This document shows, one piece after another, positions 8,477 to 17,073 of a DNA stretch of 64,000 nt. The DNA comes from Fontibacterium subtropicum (GTDB lineage: Bacteria > Pseudomonadota > Alphaproteobacteria > Pelagibacterales > Pelagibacteraceae). Position numbers and translations under genes: made by a program. The stretch lies in the NCBI GenBank assembly GCA_965235415.1, contig CBDDXD010000001.1, positions 422,782 to 486,781 of the forward strand, read 5' to 3'. Position 1 is the first letter of the stretch; every line of letters begins with the position of its first letter. The notes beneath the pieces are model-generated. The model searched no databases. It saw only the letters and a program-made list of their open reading frames with translations, and was not told the origin of the DNA.

Positions 8477-9925
8477 TTATTTTATATTCCCAAATGACAA
8501 AGTTTTAAGCTCTAGGTATTCTTCCATTCCATATTTTGCTCCTTCTCTACCGATGCCAGATTGCTTAATTCCTCCAAAAGGCATGTAGGCACTTGCAAAA
8601 ATTCCAGTATTAATTCCGATCATTCCTGCCTCTATAGCTTCTGCCACTCTCCAAATTCTTGCAATATCCTTTGAGAAAAAATATGCAGCGAGTCCAAACT
8701 CAGTATTATTTGCAAGTTCAATTACTTCTTGCTCAGTCTTAAATTTAAAAAATGGCGCCACTGGTCCAAATGTTTCCTCATTTGCAAGCTTCATGCTTTT
8801 ATTAACATTTGCAAGAACAGTTGCTTCATAAAATCTGCCACCAAGAGCATGACGTTTTCCTCCAAGTTCAATAGTTGCTCCTTTTTCAACTGCATCTTTT
8901 ATATGTTCTTCCACTTTTGCAATCGCAGCATCATCAATTAATGGGCCTAGTTGGGTTTCTTCTTTTAAACCATCTCCCATTTTTAATTTTTTTATAACTT
9001 CAACAACTTTCTTAATAAAATTATCATAAATTTTCTCTTGCACATAAATTCGATTTGGAGAAACACATACTTGTCCTGTATTTCTAAATTTTCCAAGCAT
9101 TAATCCCTCAACTGCAGCATCAATATCGCAATCATCAAATACAATAAATGGAGCATTACCTCCAAGTTCTAAAGAAAGTTTTTTTACTGTATTTGCACTT
9201 TGCTCCATTAAAATTCTTCCAACTGCAGTACTTCCTGTAAATGAAATTTTTCTAACTTTTGAATTTGAAGTAATCTCTTTACCAATCTCTTCAGGATCGC
9301 CTGTTATTATATTTATAACTCCTTTTGGAAATCCCGCTTGTTCAGCAAGAACTACAAATGCAATTGCAGTAAGGGGTGTTTGTTCTGCAGGTTTAATTAC
9401 AAAAGTACAACCAGCCGCAAGTCCTGGCGCACATTTTCTTGTAATCATTGCTGCTGGAAAATTCCAAGGTGTAATTGCAGCACAAACACCTATGGGCTGT
9501 TTAAGAGTTATCATACGTTTATCTTTTATTGGATCTGGAAGAACGTCTCCGTAAACTCTTTTTGCTTCTTCAGCAAACCATTCTATAAAATTTGCAGCAT
9601 AAATAATTTCACCTTTTGCTTCATTCAAAGGCTTTCCTTGCTCAGCTGTCATGATCGTTGCTAGATCATCTTGATTATCAATAACTAAATCGTACCATTT
9701 TTTTAAAATTTTAGATCTTTCATGGGCTGTAAATTTTGACCAAGTTTTAAATGCAAGTTCTGCTGCATCAATTGCATTAATGGTTTCTTGTTTTCCAAAA
9801 TTTGGAACTTCTGCTATTAATGCCCCTGTTGCTGGATTTATAACTTTAATTTTTTTATTGGAACCAACCCACGCTCCATTCACATAACACTTATTAATAG
9901 TTAAGTTTTTATTCTTTATATTCAT
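8477..9925 (-). CDS. gabD: Succinate-semialdehyde dehydrogenase-type aldehyde dehydrogenase
   Basis: NAD(P)+-dependent aldehyde dehydrogenase of about 482 aa, closest in motifs to GabD, which oxidises succinate semialdehyde to succinate. Visible are the nucleotide-fold FTGSTAVG, the general base Glu in LELGGNAPFIVFDD, and the catalytic Cys in FRNTGQVCVSPNRIYVQE. I chose the ATG at 9925 rather than a TTG at 9949, since conserved sequence (YVNGAWVGS) begins shortly after it. Divergent from the dctPQM-hydratase operon, so it may act on products of the imported compound. Other semialdehyde substrates are possible. Confidence 0.88.
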   Translation of the reverse strand: MNIKNKNLTINKCYVNGAWVGSNKKIKVINPATGALIAEVPNFGKQETINAIDAAELAFKTWSKFTAHERSKILKKWYDLVIDNQDDLATIMTAEQGKPLNEAKGEIIYAANFIEWFAEEAKRVYGDVLPDPIKDKRMITLKQPIGVCAAITPWNFPAAMITRKCAPGLAAGCTFVIKPAEQTPLTAIAFVVLAEQAGFPKGVINIITGDPEEIGKEITSNSKVRKISFTGSTAVGRILMEQSANTVKKLSLELGGNAPFIVFDDCDIDAAVEGLMLGKFRNTGQVCVSPNRIYVQEKIYDNFIKKVVEVIKKLKMGDGLKEETQLGPLIDDAAIAKVEEHIKDAVEKGATIELGGKRHALGGRFYEATVLANVNKSMKLANEETFGPVAPFFKFKTEQEVIELANNTEFGLAAYFFSKDIARIWRVAEAIEAGMIGINTGIFASAYMPFGGIKQSGIGREGAKYGMEEYLELKTLSFGNIK

Positions 9926-10079
9926 GGTTAAAGTATATTTTTGGCTCAAATTCAGCGTTTTTTAATAATATATGCAAACTAATAGAAACTCAAACCTTAG
10001 AATATTTAAACTTGTCAACGTTATGGGTCTAGATAAACTGCATCACTTTTAAAATTAACAAAACAAGGAAAATAACTAA

Positions 10080-11120
10080 ATGTTTAAAAAAATAACTAAC
10101 CTATTTACTGCAATTGTTTTTGTTGCTGTAACTTCGTTATTTGGTTTTTCTGCATCTGCACAAACTCCGATTGTTATCAAACTGAGTCACGTAGTTGCCG
10201 AAAACACACCAAAAGGACAAGCTTCTTTAAAATTTAAAGAACTTGCTGAAAAAAAATTGCCAGGAAAAGTTCAAGTACAAGTATTTCCTAACTCACAATT
10301 ATTTGGTGATGCAAAAGAAATGGAAGCGCTTTTACTTAACGACGTTCAAATTATAGCTCCTTCACTATCAAAATTTGATCGTTATACAAAAAAAATCCAA
10401 GTATTTGATTTACCATTCATATTTAAAGATGCTGACGCTGCTTTAAGATTTGAAAACTCTAAAGAAGGTAGAGCTTTACTAAAGTCAATGGAAGACAAAG
10501 GTTTGATTGGTCTTGATTATTGGGGAAATGGAATGAGACATTTCGCTGCTAACAAAGACTTCAGACTACCTCAAGACATAAAGGGTTTAAAATTTAGAAT
10601 CCAAGCATCTGACGTTTATGAAGCTATCATGAAGAGTGTAGGTGCTAATGGACAAAAAATGGCATTTGCAGAAGTTTACCAAGCTTTACAAACTGGAGTA
10701 GTTGATGGACAAGAAAACTCTTTTTCAAACATGTACTCTCAAAAGTTTCATGAAGTTCAAAAAACAATTCTTGAAACAAACCATGGAATTTTAGATTACA
10801 TGGTTGTGGTAAATGCTAAATGGTGGAATGGTTTACCTGCTGATATTAAAAAAGGTTTAACTGAAGCAATGGCAGAAGCGACTGTTTTTAATAACCAAAT
10901 TGCAAAACAGAAAAATGACGAAGCACGAGCTGCGATTGAAGCTGCAGGAAAAGCTAAGATTGTAAAATTAACTGATGCACAATTAGCTGAATGGAAAAAA
11001 GCTATGCAACCGGTTTACAAACAATTTGAACCAGAAATTGGTGCTGATTTAATCAAAGCTGCACAAGCTGCTAGCAAACCTGCTCAACCTAAAGCTGAAA
11101 AGCCAGCGGTTAAAAAATAG
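10080..11120 (+). CDS. dctP: TRAP transporter substrate-binding protein DctP
   Basis: Periplasmic receptor of a TRAP transporter (346 aa). A signal peptide is clear (MFKKITNLFTAIVFVAVTSLFGFSASAQ). Family signature stretches include KLSHVVAENTPKGQASLKF, PNSQLFGD, the substrate-anchoring region GLKFRIQASDVYEA and the downstream GVVDGQENSFSNMY. The C-terminus has an Ala/Lys/Pro-rich tail (from about residue 328) beyond the normal fold. AAGGAAAATAA precedes the ATG as ribosome binding site. First gene of dctPQM; carboxylate ligands are typical. Confidence 0.94.
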   Translation: MFKKITNLFTAIVFVAVTSLFGFSASAQTPIVIKLSHVVAENTPKGQASLKFKELAEKKLPGKVQVQVFPNSQLFGDAKEMEALLLNDVQIIAPSLSKFDRYTKKIQVFDLPFIFKDADAALRFENSKEGRALLKSMEDKGLIGLDYWGNGMRHFAANKDFRLPQDIKGLKFRIQASDVYEAIMKSVGANGQKMAFAEVYQALQTGVVDGQENSFSNMYSQKFHEVQKTILETNHGILDYMVVVNAKWWNGLPADIKKGLTEAMAEATVFNNQIAKQKNDEARAAIEAAGKAKIVKLTDAQLAEWKKAMQPVYKQFEPEIGADLIKAAQAASKPAQPKAEKPAVKK

Positions 11121-11133
11121 TTTTATTTTATTT

Positions 11134-11159
11134 CCTGCGCAGATATAACTCTGCGCAGG
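11134..11159 (+). promoter_or_regulatory. Intercistronic hairpin after dctP
   Basis: Perfect 9-bp stem, CCTGCGCAG (11134-11142) pairing with CTGCGCAGG (11151-11159) around an 8-base loop, very GC-rich for this genome. There is no T-run after it and dctQ starts 10 bases later, so it is not a normal terminator. Hairpins of this kind after binding-protein genes commonly protect the upstream mRNA and limit expression of the membrane subunits; that role is inferred here. Confidence 0.7.
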
Positions 11160-11168
11160 GGATACATC

Positions 11169-11699
11169 TTGAATAAATTTTTTCCAAAATTTGAAGAATA
11201 TTTTATAGCTTTTTTACTGGCGGCTATGACGGCCGTAAATGTTCTTAACGTTTTTGTTCGCTACGTTTTAAAATCTAATATTCACTGGGCAATGGAATTT
11301 ACTGTTATTGCTTTTGCCTGGTTAATATTTTTAGGAGCTTCTTGGGGTGTAAAAATTGGAGCTCATATTGGAGTAGATACCTTAATAAACTTTTTCTCAG
11401 ATAAAATTAAAAAAAATATTTCAATAATTGCTGCTATTTTTTGCATTATCTATGGAATATTTATCTTTATTGGCAGTTATAATTATGTTTTAAAAATTTA
11501 TACCGTTGGAATTTTATCACAAGACATCAAGTGGCTTCCTCAATGGATGCCAAGAATTGTTATGCCTTTAGGATATGCCCTAATCATATTTAGATTTGTT
11601 GAGGCTTTATTTAAAATTATAACAGGAAAACAAACAACTTTGGGACTTGCTAACGAAGCTAAAGATGCAATCGATAGCTTTAAGACTAAGAAAGATTAA
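11169..11699 (+). CDS. dctQ: TRAP transporter small membrane subunit DctQ
   Basis: Small four-helix membrane subunit (176 aa) that partners DctM. The N-terminal FEEYFIAFLLAAMTAVNVLNVFVRY and the central WAMEFTVIAFAWLIFLGASW are typical of DctQ. Start is TTG at 11169; no ATG fits the conserved N-terminus better. It sits between dctP and dctM, separated from dctP by a strong hairpin and from dctM by three bases. Confidence 0.92.
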   Translation: MNKFFPKFEEYFIAFLLAAMTAVNVLNVFVRYVLKSNIHWAMEFTVIAFAWLIFLGASWGVKIGAHIGVDTLINFFSDKIKKNISIIAAIFCIIYGIFIFIGSYNYVLKIYTVGILSQDIKWLPQWMPRIVMPLGYALIIFRFVEALFKIITGKQTTLGLANEAKDAIDSFKTKKD

Positions 11700-11702
11700 A
11701 TA

Positions 11703-13016
11703 ATGACATCAGTTTTTTTATTCACTGCTTTGTTTGTATTTTTGTTTATGGGTATGCCTATTGCCATAAGTTTAGGTTTTTCCAGCATGTTAGCAATATT
11801 CTTTTTTGGAAAAGACTCTTTGGCATCTCTTTCATTAAAATTATTTGAGACATCAGAACATTATACTTTAATGGCAATTCCATTCTTTATTTTGGGTGGA
11901 ACTTTAATGTCAACAGGTGGTGTTGCAAAAAGATTAATTAGATTTGCAGTAGCATGTGTTGGTCATATTAGAGGAGGTCTTGCGATTGCATCTGTGCTCG
12001 CTTGTACTTTTTTTGCAGCCGTTTCTGGCTCCTCACCTGCAACTGTTGTAGCTGTAGGAACCATCATGATCGCTGGAATGGTGAATGCTGGTTACCCTAA
12101 AAAATTTGCTGCAGGAATTCTGTGTAATGCAGGAACCCTTGGAATTTTAATTCCTCCATCTATTGTAATGGTAGTTTATTGTGCTGTTACAGAACAATCT
12201 GTTGGTAGAATATTTTTAGCGGGCATCATCCCAGGTTTATTACTTGCAGCAATTTTAATGATTGCAATTTATATTTATGCAAGAGTTACAGGATTACCTG
12301 CATCACAAAAAGCTAGTTTTAAAGAAGTTTTGATAAGTGCAAAAGAAGCTATTCCAGGTTTTCTTCTTTTAGTAATTATTATGGGCGGAATTTATGGAGG
12401 AATATTTACTCCAACTGAAGCAGCTGCAGTTGCGGCTGTATATGCGCTAATTGTATCTGTTTTTGTTTACAAAGATATTACTTTTAAAGATTTACCCCAT
12501 GTCTTTGTAGATGCTTCAAAAACTACTGTTATGTTAATGTTTATAATTGCGAATGCAATTTTATTTGCGCATGTTTTAACAACAGAAAGAATTCCTCAAA
12601 TTATATCCGAGCAAATATTAAATGCAGGTCTTTCTCCTTTGATGTTCTTAATTATTGTAAATATCATCTTAATTATCGCGGGTGATTTTATGGAGCCTAC
12701 TGCAATTTTATTAATTTTAACCCCAATATTTTTTCCAATTGCTATTAAACTTGGAATAGATCCAATCCATCTTGGAATTATCATGGTTGTAAATATGGAG
12801 ATTGGAATGGTAACGCCCCCTGTAGGTCTTAATTTATTTGTAACGAGTGGAATAACTGGCATGACAATCGTTGAAGTATTAAAAGGGGCTCTACCTTGGA
12901 TGACAATTTTAGTCGTTTATCTTGGAATAATTACTTATTTTCCAAAAATTTCAACAATCCTTCCAGACTACTTAATGGGTCCACAATCTCCTGTAATTCT
13001 AAAAAAAGGTAATTAA
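11703..13016 (+). CDS. dctM: TRAP transporter large membrane subunit DctM
   Basis: Large membrane subunit (437 aa, about 12 hydrophobic segments) that catalyses ion-coupled uptake with DctQ. Conserved DctM stretches include the early FLFMGMPIAISLGFSSM, AVSGSSPATVVAVGTIM, the loop GILIPPSIVMVVY and, near the end, MVTPPVGLNLFV. The stop is immediately followed by the TTG start of the hydratase, so the enzyme is tied to the transporter operon. Confidence 0.95.
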   Translation: MTSVFLFTALFVFLFMGMPIAISLGFSSMLAIFFFGKDSLASLSLKLFETSEHYTLMAIPFFILGGTLMSTGGVAKRLIRFAVACVGHIRGGLAIASVLACTFFAAVSGSSPATVVAVGTIMIAGMVNAGYPKKFAAGILCNAGTLGILIPPSIVMVVYCAVTEQSVGRIFLAGIIPGLLLAAILMIAIYIYARVTGLPASQKASFKEVLISAKEAIPGFLLLVIIMGGIYGGIFTPTEAAAVAAVYALIVSVFVYKDITFKDLPHVFVDASKTTVMLMFIIANAILFAHVLTTERIPQIISEQILNAGLSPLMFLIIVNIILIIAGDFMEPTAILLILTPIFFPIAIKLGIDPIHLGIIMVVNMEIGMVTPPVGLNLFVTSGITGMTIVEVLKGALPWMTILVVYLGIITYFPKISTILPDYLMGPQSPVILKKGN

Positions 13017-13790
13017 TTGAATAAAAAAATAGAAATTTTAGGTGATAAGATTGCAGACGCCAGATTTAAAAGAAAATTTTTACCTAAAATTTCAAAATCT
13101 TTAATAAGCAATCCTAATGTCGCAACACAAATCTGCAGACATGCTGAAATGGAATTATTATGGAATCCCATTGGTTTTAAAGCAGGAGCCACAAATAAAA
13201 GTATGTGGAAAAAACTAAAGGCCAAAAAACCTTTCTTTTCTTATTTATATGAAGAAAGCACCTATAAAAATAAAGGCAAAATGCCTTTTCAAAAAAATTT
13301 AATAGGTGCTGAGCTTGAAGTTGCTTTTAAGATTAAAAATGAGGTTTTTAATTTTAATAAAAAAATTACTAAATCAAACGTTAACAAATTCATTATAGGA
13401 ATAGCACCTGCAATAGAGGTTGTTGGCTTTAGACAGAAATTAAAAGCAATAGATTGCCTTGGAAGAATGATTTCGGATTTTGGATTAAACGTTGCCTTTG
13501 TTGCAGGAAAACTAAAAAAATATAGTTTAAAAAAAATCACATCTACTCCAACAGTTTTAACCAATAAAACTGCTAAAAAAGATTATCCTGGAAATACAAA
13601 GATTGTTCTTGGTAATCCTATTAATTCTTTAATTTGGCTACTCAATGAAATAAGAAAAAATAATATGGTATTAAGTTTTGATTTTTGGGTAACCACAGGT
13701 TCCTCAACTCCCATTATTCCTATAAAAAAAGGAGATATTTTCTCTGGAAGTATTAAAGGCCTTGGAAGTGTATCTTTAAAAATAAATTAA
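13017..13790 (+). CDS. 2-keto-4-pentenoate hydratase / fumarylacetoacetate hydrolase-fold protein
   Basis: A 257-aa protein resembling MhpD/HpaH hydratases, metal-dependent enzymes that add water to 2-hydroxy-alka-2,4-dienoates or related enols. Family features are WNPIGFKAGATNK, the metal-site region IGAELEVAFKI and the C-terminal GSTPIIPIKKGDIFSGSIKGLG. Start is TTG at 13017, directly after the dctM stop. Its place as the last gene of a TRAP operon suggests action on the imported carboxylate. The true substrate is unknown; several enzyme activities share this fold. Confidence 0.75.
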   Translation: MNKKIEILGDKIADARFKRKFLPKISKSLISNPNVATQICRHAEMELLWNPIGFKAGATNKSMWKKLKAKKPFFSYLYEESTYKNKGKMPFQKNLIGAELEVAFKIKNEVFNFNKKITKSNVNKFIIGIAPAIEVVGFRQKLKAIDCLGRMISDFGLNVAFVAGKLKKYSLKKITSTPTVLTNKTAKKDYPGNTKIVLGNPINSLIWLLNEIRKNNMVLSFDFWVTTGSSTPIIPIKKGDIFSGSIKGLGSVSLKIN

Positions 13791-13791
13791 A

Positions 13792-14737
13792 TTACTTTCT
13801 AACAACTACCATTTTTCGTGAAAGATAAATTAATAAAATTGTTATTATAGAAAATACAATATTGTAAAAAAATCTAAAGTCTCTCCCAAGTAAAATAAAT
13901 CGAAAAAACAGAATGTTAAAAAAGGCATAAACAACTGTATTTGACTTACACGAACCGCTCCGCCTAAATCTAATGCCTTATACCAAGCAAAAAAACCTAT
14001 CCATTGAGAAAATAATTGCAGCATACAAAAATCCTATCCATGAAATAATATGGAATTTCATTTTATTGGAAAATAATAAATTGCCAAGAGCAAGATGAAA
14101 TGGCATTGCTAAGAGCTAAGAGCCCAAGAAATAACATCTACTGAACCCATAATTTTTGTAAGTTTTGCTCCAAAATCATAACCAGTTGCACGCAGCTATT
14201 ACTGCAATACAAAATAAAATATCAGAATAAGACAATTCTATATTTTGCATTATCACTCATGACCATGAATTAATGTATAAATAACTAACAACAATACATC
14301 CAATAATTGCACAAATCCAAAACCCTAAGGAGGCTTTTTGTTTAAAATAAAATGAAGCTAAATACTGCGGTCAGCAAGTGGCATTAAAGCTAAAATCACT
14401 GCCAGCATGTAGTTGATGTAGAATGAATTAATCCTAACGATAGAGATAAAGGAAAACCAACTGATAAACTTAAAGCTACAATCGAAAATATTAAATAAAT
14501 ATATTTAACGTTTGGTATTTTTTTTTTTAAAAAAAAATAAATATATTAAAGACATTAGGTTCCAGCTAATGCTGATCTTCCAAATGTAATAAATTCTGGT
14601 GAAAGTTCGCTATTATTAGCTCCTAAAGCAATCTTGGTAGCTACGGGTGTAATTGAGAAAATTATTATTCCAACGAATCCATATATAAAACCTTTTTTTT
14701 CATTGCTTAATTTTTTAAAATAATCCTTTAAAAACAT
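13792..14737 (-). pseudogene. EamA/DMT permease broken by many small indels
   Basis: Starts with an intact N-terminus (ATG 14735-14737; KGFIYGFVGIIIFSITPVAT and FGRSALAG) and then loses frame near 14555. Reading on while allowing frame changes recovers a whole EamA permease, including VGFPLSLSLGLIHS, GFWICAIIGCIVVSYLY and the C-terminus LIYLSRKMVVVRK ending at the TAA at 13792-13794. I count at least eight frame changes in the first 400 bases alone. Codons between the breaks look undamaged, which favours sequence error over old decay. The 3' end abuts the hydratase gene. Confidence 0.8.
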
Positions 14738-14929
14738 AAACTACTAGTTGTTATCCAATAAAAAAAAAAAGTTGCAAAAAAACAACACAAAAAACCCTAT
14801 TAAAATAAGGCTTTTTATCTATTAGCAATTAATTACCCTGTATACATATAATTTATTCTTTCTACTTATCTACTAATTAATTAAAAGTATGACAGTTTAA
14901 TTAAACAATAAAATAATAAGGAAATAATA

Positions 14930-15636
14930 ATGAATAAAATACTAAAATTAAGCGCTATTGCTTTATTAGCAATGTCTAGCACTTCATTGATGGCTCAATC
15001 AAAAGCTTTCAAGGAACTAGCGTTGCATTAGCAGCATCTGTTGTTGGTGCTGAAGCTAATGGAACTGTTACATCATCTGATGCATCTAGCAACTCAACTA
15101 CTGGATCAGATTGGAAAAGTGATGCAATTGCATGTGCTTGATGTTTGCATATACACTTTAGCACTGGAAGTAATGGTGTTGTTGCTTTTGGTGCAGACTT
15201 ATATTCCTGTGTAAAGCTAGAAATTGGCTACTGGATCAGATACTAAACTACGGAACTAGGATACTACTGACTGACTAACAGATGTGACATGTGAAATTAA
15301 AAGATCATTACACAATTTATATTCAGCCAGCTTATGCATGTAAATAATAGATTCAGCATTATTTGCTAAAATTAGGTTACGCTCATGCTGATTTAAATGT
15401 TACGATCTAACAGCGACAGTGACAACTTAATCAAACAAGAGATTTAGAAGGTTGGGGTTAGTGGTATTGGATCTAAAAACAATTTTAATAAAAATACTAT
15501 TTGTAAGAGTTGAAGCTAATTATACTGATTATGATACTAGTTAACTGCTACACTAACAGCTACATGGAACAGCTGATAACTGCTAAACCCAAAACTATGC
15601 TGCAGGTAACAATTAGTCATTGGATATAAATTTTAA
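14930..15636 (+). pseudogene. Outer-membrane beta-barrel protein broken by many small indels
   Basis: Begins at ATG 14930 after AAGGA, with signal peptide NKILKLSAIALLAMSSTSLM ending near AQ. The frame breaks about 75 bases in and repeatedly after that. Allowing shifts, one reads barrel-like alternating segments (SVALAASVVGAEANGTV, VVAFGADLYS, HYTIYIQPAY, FVRVEANYTDYDT) and a C-terminus consistent with LGYKF just before the TAA at 15634-15636. A terminal Phe is the usual BAM recognition signal of outer-membrane proteins. A strong terminator follows. Probably an intact abundant porin-like protein in the real genome. Confidence 0.72.
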
Positions 15637-15651
15637 TTTATAAATTAATTT

Positions 15652-15689
15652 AAAAAACCCGTTAATTAAATTTAGCGGGTTTTTTTTTT
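15652..15689 (+). terminator. Rho-independent terminator after the beta-barrel gene
   Basis: Stem of about ten pairs, AACCCGTTAA against TTAGCGGGTT (one G-U pair), with a short A/T loop, followed by a run of about nine T. It is the best plus-strand terminator in the window and follows the outer-membrane protein gene by 15 bases. It also separates that gene from the convergent lysine-rich gene. Confidence 0.85.
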
Positions 15690-15705
15690 AATAAAAAATT
15701 AAATT

Positions 15706-16986
15706 TTAACTGGCTTTTTTTAGGTCTAGTCTTTCTCTTTCAAATAATAAAGCTAAACGATCAATCATATAATCTGAAGCCTCAAAAACATTTTTGGGAT
15801 TAAAAATTTTAGTCTCAGTAGTATCAGTTTTATCTTCTAATGAAATATCATTAACTAAACGCTCTGAAGCATTTTCTCCTTTAATATAAAGTAAGAATAA
15901 ATAATCATTATCAGGAGTGTCTTGATTCTTTATAAAACACTCACCATTTTCTGCAACATTATCAATAAAAGCTAGCGGGGCTCTTTTTTTTGTTAAGTAT
16001 CTTTTATTAACTTGAAATACGATGGATTTCATATTTCTAGAATACTTTTCTAATCTATCAACAACTTGTTGTTTAATTTCATTTTCTCTTTTTTGCGCAT
16101 CTAATATTGCTCTAGCCTCTTCTCTTGTTCTTCTATGGGCATCAAGTTCAGCTAATTTTGCTTCTCTTCTTTTATGTTTAATTTCTTGTATTTTTTCTCT
16201 AAAAATCTTAAGTCGCTCTTCTAAAGCTCTTAGTTGACTTCTTGATTGATATATTTTTTCTTTTTCAAGCCGTTTACGATCTTTGAGTTGTAAATCTAAT
16301 CTTCTTTCAAGTGCTTTTTGTTCAAGAATAATTCTTTTTTCTAAAGCTTTTTGTTCTCTTTCTAGATTACGAAGCTCTATTTGTTTCGCTTTAAGTAATT
16401 GCTTATTAAATTGAAATTTTTGTTTCTTAAGTTCATTAATCTCACGTAAATTTTGCTTCTTTAATAACTTAAGCTCACGCTTTTTTTGAATAGCTTGTTG
16501 CTTTATAAGCTTAATTTGTTTTTTTTGTCTATTTTCCTTCCAGGCAAGAATTTTATTTTTAAAATAAGACTTTAAACCAAAAAAATTAGTAAACTGATCT
16601 TTAATATAGAGGCCAAATTTATCTAAAAGATTATTTTTGTATTTTGATATTTTTTTAATCTTTAATTTTTTTTTCTTAACTCTTATATTCTTTATTTTTT
16701 TTAAGGATTTTTTAATTCTCTTATTTATTTTCTTATATTTTTTTGAATAGGTTTTTTTTCTAACTTTTTTCTTTTTTAATTTTTTTATTTTCTTATTAGA
16801 AATTTTTCTTTTTTCTAAAGATCGTTTAATACTTTTAATACTTGTTTTGAATTTAATTTTCTTTTTTAAAGCCGGTTTACTTTTTTTGATTACTTTTTTG
16901 TTAAATACTTTTTTAACTACTTTTTTCTTGATTATACTTTTGATTTTTTTAAATGACTTTTTTTTATTTTTTTTCTTGGTTTTCAT
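15706..16986 (-). CDS. Lysine-rich coiled-coil protein of unknown function
   Basis: A 426-aa protein with three zones. Residues 1 to about 118 are extremely Lys-rich with interspersed Ile/Arg/Ser, like a histone-H1 tail. About 150-310 is a long heptad-like, highly charged coiled coil (QKALEKRIILEQKALERRLD, ELDAHRRTREEARAILDAQ). About 315-426 looks folded and more acidic, with VFQVNKRYLTKKRAPLAFID and DYMIDRLALLFERERLDLKK. No signal peptide or membrane helix. DNA/RNA binding through the tail and oligomerisation through the coil are inferred. I know no named family. Single gene, convergent with the barrel gene. Confidence 0.75.
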   Translation of the reverse strand: MKTKKKNKKKSFKKIKSIIKKKVVKKVFNKKVIKKSKPALKKKIKFKTSIKSIKRSLEKRKISNKKIKKLKKKKVRKKTYSKKYKKINKRIKKSLKKIKNIRVKKKKLKIKKISKYKNNLLDKFGLYIKDQFTNFFGLKSYFKNKILAWKENRQKKQIKLIKQQAIQKKRELKLLKKQNLREINELKKQKFQFNKQLLKAKQIELRNLEREQKALEKRIILEQKALERRLDLQLKDRKRLEKEKIYQSRSQLRALEERLKIFREKIQEIKHKRREAKLAELDAHRRTREEARAILDAQKRENEIKQQVVDRLEKYSRNMKSIVFQVNKRYLTKKRAPLAFIDNVAENGECFIKNQDTPDNDYLFLLYIKGENASERLVNDISLEDKTDTTETKIFNPKNVFEASDYMIDRLALLFERERLDLKKAS

Positions 16987-17051
16987 TACTAATAAACAAA
17001 AATATTATGTCAAATAAGGATAAATTATAACTAACATTAAAATGAAAAAAT

Positions 17052-17073
17052 CATAGATAATTAATTATCTATG
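17052..17073 (-). terminator. AT-rich palindromic hairpin at the 3' end of the aldolase gene
   Basis: A perfect inverted repeat of two 11-base arms, CATAGATAATT and AATTATCTATG, overlapping the TAG stop of the aldolase gene and followed on the minus strand by ATTTTTTC. The arrangement (hairpin then six T) fits a weak intrinsic terminator. It is all A/T apart from the outer part of the stem, so strength is uncertain. Confidence 0.55.

Noticed and set aside
9338..9664. Cysteine-rich plus-strand frame inside the aldehyde dehydrogenase gene
   Set aside because: It is the complement of a conserved ALDH coding region and has implausible composition.
14745..14820. A-rich stretch with AAAAACCC and AAGGCTTTTT as a terminator
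   Set aside because: The stem has mismatches and lies in the indel patch; the sequence is not reliable enough to call.
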